Shown here: one piece after another, positions 59,806-64,000 of the stretch
Layout of the letters: the number at the start of each line of letters is the position of its first letter
Numbering within the stretch: position 1 is the stretch's first letter
NCBI GenBank assembly: GCA_018268915.1
Contig: JAFDVQ010000005.1
Span: 558,001-622,000 of the forward strand
DNA: 64,000 bases
Source: Acidobacteriota bacterium
GTDB lineage: Bacteria > Acidobacteriota > Terriglobia > Terriglobales > Acidobacteriaceae
Direction of reading: 5' to 3'
The notes under the pieces: model-generated
The model's input: the letters and a program-made list of their open reading frames with translations, nothing else
Told to the model about the DNA's origin: nothing
Databases searched by the model: none
Program-made: the position numbers and the translations under genes

Positions 59806-60311
59806 TACGCAGCCACCGCGTCTTCCACTGCTTTCTCGATGATCTCGCCGATCGTCGTTTCGTACTTCGCCAGCGCCGGATTTAGAAACGGATGCGGCTT
59901 CATGTCGAACGCCTTGTGCCCGCGCGAGAACAGCGTCTTATTCCCCTGCGGTTCCGTGAAGCCAAACAGCACGCCCTTCACTTCAGGAACGTGCGTGCCC
60001 TCTTCCATCCAGAGCCCTATATGTTTCGCCTTGCGGCCGCCCAGTGTGATGTCACGCTCGGCGGCGACCGTGCCGCGAATCACCGCGGCGGTCTCCGTCA
60101 CCTTCGGCGAGTACTCGATATTCTCGACCGTCTGCCCGTCGCGGCTGTGCAGCCCCGCCGCGTAAAACTCCTCGATCGTCGTATCGGCAAGGCCTTCCAT
60201 CGCCGTCTTCATGCCTTCGCGAATCGCCTGCAGGATCCGCACACGCATCTCCTCGATATACGCGACGGTTTCGTCTACCGATGCGGGATCGAGAACAAAA
60301 GCAACGCTCAT
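59805..60311 (-). CDS. HK97 gp10-like head-tail joining protein
   Basis: 168 residues. EEMRVRILQAIREGMKTAME then GLADTTIEEFYAAG, KHIGLWMEEGTHVPEVKG, and MKPHPFLNPALAKYETTIGE are typical of HK97 gp10-family proteins, which help join tail and head. It overlaps the connector gene upstream (ATGA) and the tail terminator gene downstream. Confidence 0.78.
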   Translation of the reverse strand: MSVAFVLDPASVDETVAYIEEMRVRILQAIREGMKTAMEGLADTTIEEFYAAGLHSRDGQTVENIEYSPKVTETAAVIRGTVAAERDITLGGRKAKHIGLWMEEGTHVPEVKGVLFGFTEPQGNKTLFSRGHKAFDMKPHPFLNPALAKYETTIGEIIEKAVEDAVAA

Positions 60312-60970
60312 CTGGCCCTTCCGAAAACGCCAGGCACAGAGCCGCGCGGGGAGCGACTCTGCTCTTCGTCATACCTCCGGCTCACGCTTGGGATCCGCCG
60401 CTTGTAGCGCTCGATGCAGGCAAGCGTGTTCGCCGGTGCCGCAGCCTCGGTCTGCTGCAGGCTTTCGCCCTCCGCGCCGCGCTGGATCTGCGTGCCAAGG
60501 TTCGGCCGCTGCTTGTAACGCTGCGCAACCCACTCGGCCACCGCCTGCGAGATATCGAACGGCGTGGACGAATACCCGGCCGTGTATTCGATCTTCACGG
60601 CTGCATTGTCAATGAAAGGCTGGCCAACGAGATAGAGGTTGAATGACCGCTCCGGATCAATGTCGTTGTCGAAGTAGTAGCCGGGCGCGATTTTGTCTGC
60701 GCTCTCCGGAACCACGATGCCTCCAACCGTTAGCGTGGTGATCTCGCCGATCGGCCAATGAAACAAACAGATCCGATATCCACCGTCGCCCTGACGGACC
60801 TCTATATAGTCCGCTTCCAGCAAATCTGGCCGGTTCGTCGCACGCAGGAAATCCGCGCTGCACCCCTTGATGAGCGCAGTAATCGTGGCGTCGTCGTTCG
60901 AATTAGTGTTAGCGATGGGCAGAAACGCCTTGACCGCTGCGAGCGTCGTGAGGTCTGTCTCTGGATTCAT
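60308..60970 (-). CDS. Phage head-tail connector protein (gp6-like)
   Basis: 220 residues. LTTLAAVKAFLPIANTNSND then DATITALIKGCSADFLRATN is the helical start of gp6-like connectors; the middle has GYRICLFHWPIGEITTLTVG and VKIEYTAGYSSTPFDISQAV then AEWVAQRYKQRP. It directly follows a second connector-like gene with no gap, and overlaps the gp10-like gene. Confidence 0.75.
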   Translation of the reverse strand: MNPETDLTTLAAVKAFLPIANTNSNDDATITALIKGCSADFLRATNRPDLLEADYIEVRQGDGGYRICLFHWPIGEITTLTVGGIVVPESADKIAPGYYFDNDIDPERSFNLYLVGQPFIDNAAVKIEYTAGYSSTPFDISQAVAEWVAQRYKQRPNLGTQIQRGAEGESLQQTEAAAPANTLACIERYKRRIPSVSRRYDEEQSRSPRGSVPGVFGRAR

Positions 60971-61858
60971 CTACTCCACCACATTCCTGTAGTAGCCAAG
61001 CAGGCGCTTCACAACGTTGGGCAGCTCGCCGCCCTCGCAGCCCTTGTCATAGTAATCCTCTACCGTCAGCTTGATTGCGTTGCGGATCTCTTCCGGAACA
61101 GGCTGGCCAGCCCATCCTGCTACATTCGTCACACTTGCCGCGGCCTGATCCTTCAGCGTCACAACGCCGTTCGTACCAACCGAAGCGACGAATGTATTCA
61201 GAGCCGCACCCTCCGGACCCGCGCCTGGAACTGAAATCGGAAGTCCCAAATCGCCCGCCATCAGTGGAGCGTCGTCAGGGTTGAACTTGATACCTCCAGC
61301 CAGACTGAGCACCGCAGATCCGTTCGTCATCGAGCAAGTGATCGGCTGGCCGTAGCCGCAGCGGTATTGGATCATGACATTCGATGGCACCATGCGCGTC
61401 GGCGGCCATGGCCTTGCCCAGCTCGAATAAATGATCCCTGGCTCCGTCTCGCTGCCGCGCCAAAGCTGATACCCATATTGCGGAGCATCGTTACCGTATG
61501 TCGTGTCCAGTGGCAGTGACTGCACCTGGCCTGACGTATCGACGTACTTCACAAAATCGATCGACTGGAGCGGGCCCTTCGGCAGACGGATCGCGGGATA
61601 GCCGTTCCAGTTGTATCGCCAGTCTTTTCCCGGAAAGCCGTCTGTGCGCAGAAGCCAACGCTGGGTAATAAAGGCGCGGCGGCAGTAGCTCTCGCACTCG
61701 CGGCGCGCGGCCGTGATAAAGGGCCGCAGCTTGTCGGAGAGAATCGACGAAGCTTCGCGCGTCGAATCCTCTACCGGCCCGAAGCCAAGCTGGAGCTTGA
61801 TTTCGGCCAGCGTAACTGGCTCGGTCGCCGGCGCCGCTATGAGAACTGGATCGTTCAT
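60971..61858 (-). CDS. Phage head-tail connector-like protein (phiE125 gp8-like) with insertion
   Basis: 295 residues. ATEPVTLAEIKLQLGF and LRPFITAARRECESYCRRAF, then ITQRWLLRTDGFPG, with GPLQSIDFVKYVD and the end RNAIKLTVEDYYDKGCEGGE then VKRLLGYYRNVVE match gp6/gp8-type connectors. An extra ~75-residue Gly/Val-rich segment (about 175-250) is inserted before the last helices. The related gene follows immediately, so two connector-type proteins may form different rings, or one may have taken a new role. Confidence 0.73.
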   Translation of the reverse strand: MNDPVLIAAPATEPVTLAEIKLQLGFGPVEDSTREASSILSDKLRPFITAARRECESYCRRAFITQRWLLRTDGFPGKDWRYNWNGYPAIRLPKGPLQSIDFVKYVDTSGQVQSLPLDTTYGNDAPQYGYQLWRGSETEPGIIYSSWARPWPPTRMVPSNVMIQYRCGYGQPITCSMTNGSAVLSLAGGIKFNPDDAPLMAGDLGLPISVPGAGPEGAALNTFVASVGTNGVVTLKDQAAASVTNVAGWAGQPVPEEIRNAIKLTVEDYYDKGCEGGELPNVVKRLLGYYRNVVE

Positions 61859-62068
61859 CTATCGAGAGACCTTATTTGCCGATTTCACGACGGGTTTCGT
61901 GGATGCCACACGAGGAGTAGCTCGAGCGATCGGAATCTTGGCCGCGACAACAGGTGCGTCCGCATACGGATTCTCGGCTCGACCAGCGGCGATCAGTTCC
62001 TTGCCGATCTGCGGAAGCACTTCGCGGATCTCGCCGGAATATCGGCCATCTTTGAATCGAACAAACAT
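61859..62068 (-). CDS. Small phage protein
   Basis: 69 residues. The start MFVRFKDGRYSGEIREVLPQ then IGKELIAAGRAENPY resembles small phage head proteins of unknown role. The C-terminus is Lys/Ala/Val-rich. It abuts the connector gene (stop TAG followed directly by ATG). Confidence 0.65.
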   Translation of the reverse strand: MFVRFKDGRYSGEIREVLPQIGKELIAAGRAENPYADAPVVAAKIPIARATPRVASTKPVVKSANKVSR

Positions 62069-62138
62069 TTATAAGTCACCGGCTGTACCCACGCCCCAGA
62101 CAAGCGGCGCGGGCCCTGGCCATCGTTGAGTTGTTCCG

Positions 62139-62636
62139 TTAGGCCGTGACTGTCGGGTTGGAGAGCCCGGCATAGCGCAGCCCGCTAAGGATTGCCACAG
62201 CGGATGCGATCACGGAGTTGGAAGTGTTCGCCAGCGCGAGCTGCACATACGGCTTGCCGGCAGGAAGCTGCTCAGCGTCCACTTCAATGACATAGAAGAT
62301 CCCGTCGTTGGCCGAAGGCGTGAAGCCAGCGGCTGTGACGTCCGTACCTGCGTCCAATACATCGTTGGCAGCGCCTGCGGTTTCCTGCTTATAGACTCGG
62401 AACGGAATGGCAGTTGCGCCGGTTACGTTCGAACCCACAGCGGCAGTCGCGGATCCGGCCTGCACAGTGACAGCGCCAGGCGCGGCCGCGGAGACGCCGA
62501 GCTGAAGGATAAAGGAGACGTGACCTGCCAGAGCCATATCGATGGCCTGAGAAGTCTTGCCGCCTGTAATGTCGACCGGAGGCAGAGCGTTGACAACATG
62601 CCCCGACTCGGCCACTCGAAAGCCTTTTGCACTCAT
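62139..62636 (-). CDS. Probable capsid-associated/decoration protein
   Basis: 165 residues with AAAGG before ATG 62636. Composition is rich in Ala, Val, Gly and Thr with strong alternating beta patterns (GHVSFILQLGVSAAAPGAVT then VQAGSATAAVG, IPFRVYKQETAGAANDVLDA, FYVIEVDAEQLPAG). Small beta-sandwich proteins encoded right after the major capsid gene often decorate the capsid. The exact family is not recognised. Confidence 0.6.
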   Translation of the reverse strand: MSAKGFRVAESGHVVNALPPVDITGGKTSQAIDMALAGHVSFILQLGVSAAAPGAVTVQAGSATAAVGSNVTGATAIPFRVYKQETAGAANDVLDAGTDVTAAGFTPSANDGIFYVIEVDAEQLPAGKPYVQLALANTSNSVIASAVAILSGLRYAGLSNPTVTA

Positions 62637-62672
62637 GAGCGATTCCTTTCTTCGAAAATCGAAGGGTTAAGG

Positions 62673-62715
62673 ATTCGGCCGCCAGCGGACTTGTCGCAAG
62701 CGGCCTCAGCCGAAT
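62673..62715 (-). other. Hairpin between capsid and decoration genes
   Basis: ATTCGGC and GCCGAAT pair over 7 bases, with further pairing of GGCCGC-type arms inside. No T tract follows, so it is more likely an mRNA structure or processing site than a terminator. Confidence 0.35.
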
Positions 62716-62723
62716 GTCAGGAA

Positions 62724-64000
62724 CTAGGGACGGGTTGCGAGAGCGACGAACGGCGATAGCGTGTTACTGCCGTTCTTCGGCGTGAGCGGCTTCTTCCATG
62801 CAGGCTGACCGTCGAGCCGTGCCTTCCAGCGGAATGCCTGCTGATCGGTGAGGAATTGCACGTGGATCGAGGTGTCCATCTGGACGCCGCTTCGGCGGGC
62901 CAGATAGTACTGGCTCAGATCGGCGAACACGATGTCACCGGGCGTCCCAAGCGTGGCAGCATACTCCACAGGGATGACCGGCCGGCCCATCATCACGCCA
63001 TAGTTGTTGTTATTGCCCCGCTCTCCGGGCCCGGTGTAGAGCAACTCGACGGCGGTACCAGAACCGCGGGTGAGGTTCCACAGGCTCTTTTCCACGTCGA
63101 CGTTGATAAACCAGGCGCCATTCTTACGCGATGACGGCCAAGTCCTTCCCCACATGTTGAAGACGTCATTACTTGAGACCGTCGCTGAGCTGTCGCCGGA
63201 ATCCTTGGCGATCGTCAGCAGCGCTCCGGAGAGCAGGAAGCCGAGAGGCATCCCGGCCCCGGTGCCGTTGTAGATCGCATCGTCGATCTTGAACGCGAAT
63301 TCCAGAGGCACAACCTTGTCGAGGTAGGCGGCCAGAGCTGGGCCATCGGCGAGCTGCTCTTCCGTCGCATAGCTGAGCACGATGAGCTTCTTCGCGATCA
63401 ACTCCATCTGGCGGAACTTTGCCTGAGACGGAGTGAACGTTCCAGCCTCGCCAAGCCAGTAGGACTGAACTCCGCCCCAACGGCTGCCATCGACGCGGCT
63501 GTCTTCGTCGACTGCGTTCACGAGCAGGCGATTCGAAGCCGTCATCGGCTGATCGAAGCAGCGCGAGGCCAAGTCGGATGCTTCATATGCGCGCTGCCAG
63601 ACGCCGGGAGCGAATTCCGGAGCGACCAGGAAGCCACCTTCTGAATCGACCGACTCGTTTGCACCCAGAGCCGCCGCGCGAAGACGTGGATCCGTCTGTG
63701 TACCCCGGCTGCGCGCGTGGTTACGAACAGCCATCAACTGCTCAGCCAGGGAACCCCACGGCCGCTCTGTCGCATGATCGGCGCCCACTTCGATCGCGGA
63801 GCTGGCTGCCGGTGCATTGCGCTCGATCTCCAGCAGAGCTTCCTGCGAGACGATCTGCTTTTTCAGCTTTTCGCTCTCAGCAATCAGGGCATCGAATTCG
63901 GTTTGCTCAGTGTCGGTGAGCGTACGATTTTCGCTCACGGCCAGCTTGTTGATCGCCTCCGCTTTCGCGCGCGTATCAGCGAGCAGTTGCCGCAGTTTCT
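62724..64000 (-). CDS. HK97-type major capsid protein (5' end outside window)
   Basis: More than 420 residues visible; the frame is open to the window edge. The N-terminal part is coiled-coil (KLRQLLADTRAKAEAINKLA, DTEQTEFDALIAESEKLKKQ), the scaffold-like delta domain removed by the head protease in HK97-type phages. The mature protein begins around the SVDSEGGFLVAPEFAPGVWQ segment, with RQMELIAKKLIVLSYATEEQ, FKIDDAIYNGTGAGMPLGFL and IVFADLSQYYLARRSGVQMD as fold landmarks. The GTG at 63938 is only an internal candidate start. Protease, portal and terminase should lie immediately beyond the edge. Confidence 0.88.
   Translation of the reverse strand, partial: KLRQLLADTRAKAEAINKLAVSENRTLTDTEQTEFDALIAESEKLKKQIVSQEALLEIERNAPAASSAIEVGADHATERPWGSLAEQLMAVRNHARSRGTQTDPRLRAAALGANESVDSEGGFLVAPEFAPGVWQRAYEASDLASRCFDQPMTASNRLLVNAVDEDSRVDGSRWGGVQSYWLGEAGTFTPSQAKFRQMELIAKKLIVLSYATEEQLADGPALAAYLDKVVPLEFAFKIDDAIYNGTGAGMPLGFLLSGALLTIAKDSGDSSATVSSNDVFNMWGRTWPSSRKNGAWFINVDVEKSLWNLTRGSGTAVELLYTGPGERGNNNNYGVMMGRPVIPVEYAATLGTPGDIVFADLSQYYLARRSGVQMDTSIHVQFLTDQQAFRWKARLDGQPAWKKPLTPKNGSNTLSPFVALATRP

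Larger units (their letters stand above)
39042..64000. mobile_element. Prophage (left ~25 kb; right end outside window)
   Basis: Starts at a tRNA-Arg(TCT) 3' fragment, continues with a tyrosine integrase, small regulatory proteins and then a complete siphovirus-like tail and part of a capsid module read leftwards. Order from the right: HK97-type capsid, possible decoration protein, connectors, gp10-like, tail terminator, major tail protein, frameshifted chaperone, tape measure, DUF2460, DUF2163, NlpC-like peptidase, tail-tip protein, spike proteins. Terminase, portal and protease would lie just beyond 64000. All structural genes are intact, so the element may be functional. Confidence 0.88.

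Noticed and set aside
59140..60165. Plus-strand ORF of 341 codons opposite the tail terminator and gp10-like genes
   Set aside because: Antisense shadow with Arg-rich composition; the minus-strand frames have recognised phage families with coupled starts.
1..64000. CRISPR arrays
   Set aside because: No series of regularly spaced direct repeats was seen on reading; low-complexity glycine and serine codon runs in the spike genes are not CRISPR-like.

Overview
The window reads like a chromosome segment of an Acidobacteriota (Terriglobia-like) bacterium carrying the first ~25 kb of an integrated tailed phage. The host assignment is an inference. It rests on two very large Oar-type TonB-dependent receptors with carboxypeptidase-regulatory N-termini, a CadC-like winged-helix/TPR regulator, and secreted plant-polymer enzymes, all at moderate to high GC. 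No rRNA or other species marker is present.

Host part (1-39041). After the 3' part of an Oar-like receptor (1-2549) comes a tightly coupled minus-strand operon (9678 down to 2736). It encodes a TPP-dependent pyruvate-oxidase-like enzyme, an enolase-superfamily dehydratase, a cyclase-family hydrolase, an internally duplicated membrane protein, a gluconate-2-dehydrogenase subunit-3-like protein and a GMC flavoprotein. The likely role is sugar or sugar-acid oxidation with membrane electron transfer. Next are a PPC/DUF296 gene, an oxidoreductase remnant and a divergently placed CadC-like TPR regulator (10744-13455). Beyond it lies a compact plus-strand cluster (13738-21658). It holds three proteins with N-terminal zinc ribbons (one a zinc-ribbon/TM/OmpA fusion), a large unknown lipoprotein, two secreted unknowns and a hydrophobic/beta-trefoil protein. 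A decayed stretch (21.7-23.4 kb) contains a frameshifted copper P-type ATPase remnant.

From 23.4 to 38.9 kb is a polymer-utilisation locus: SDR, Oar-like receptor and TetR regulator on the minus strand; two tannase/feruloyl-esterase-like hydrolases, GH43, GH42 and secreted unknowns on the plus strand. The receptor promoter and the esterase promoter share the same layout (TTGACA, 18-bp spacer, -10, then an identical 16-bp element in the same orientation). This suggests one regulon, probably under the TetR protein.

Prophage part (39042 to beyond 64000). The left edge is the 3' half of a tRNA-Arg(TCT) gene with CCA, which marks the attachment site; the reconstituted tRNA is expected beyond the right edge. 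A tyrosine integrase and small ribbon-helix-helix, HNH and membrane proteins follow. The late genes are read right to left: HK97-type capsid protein, connectors, tail terminator, major tail protein, tail chaperone with a likely -1 frameshift, tape measure, a GTA-like DUF2460/DUF2163/NlpC/megatron-like baseplate series, and a tail spike. Two surface-acting proteins carry Sec-type signal peptides, one of them a GH28-fold protein with degenerate catalytic motifs. Between them sits a reverse-strand cassette with an FkbM-type methyltransferase. Terminase, portal, protease, lysis and replication genes are not in the window.
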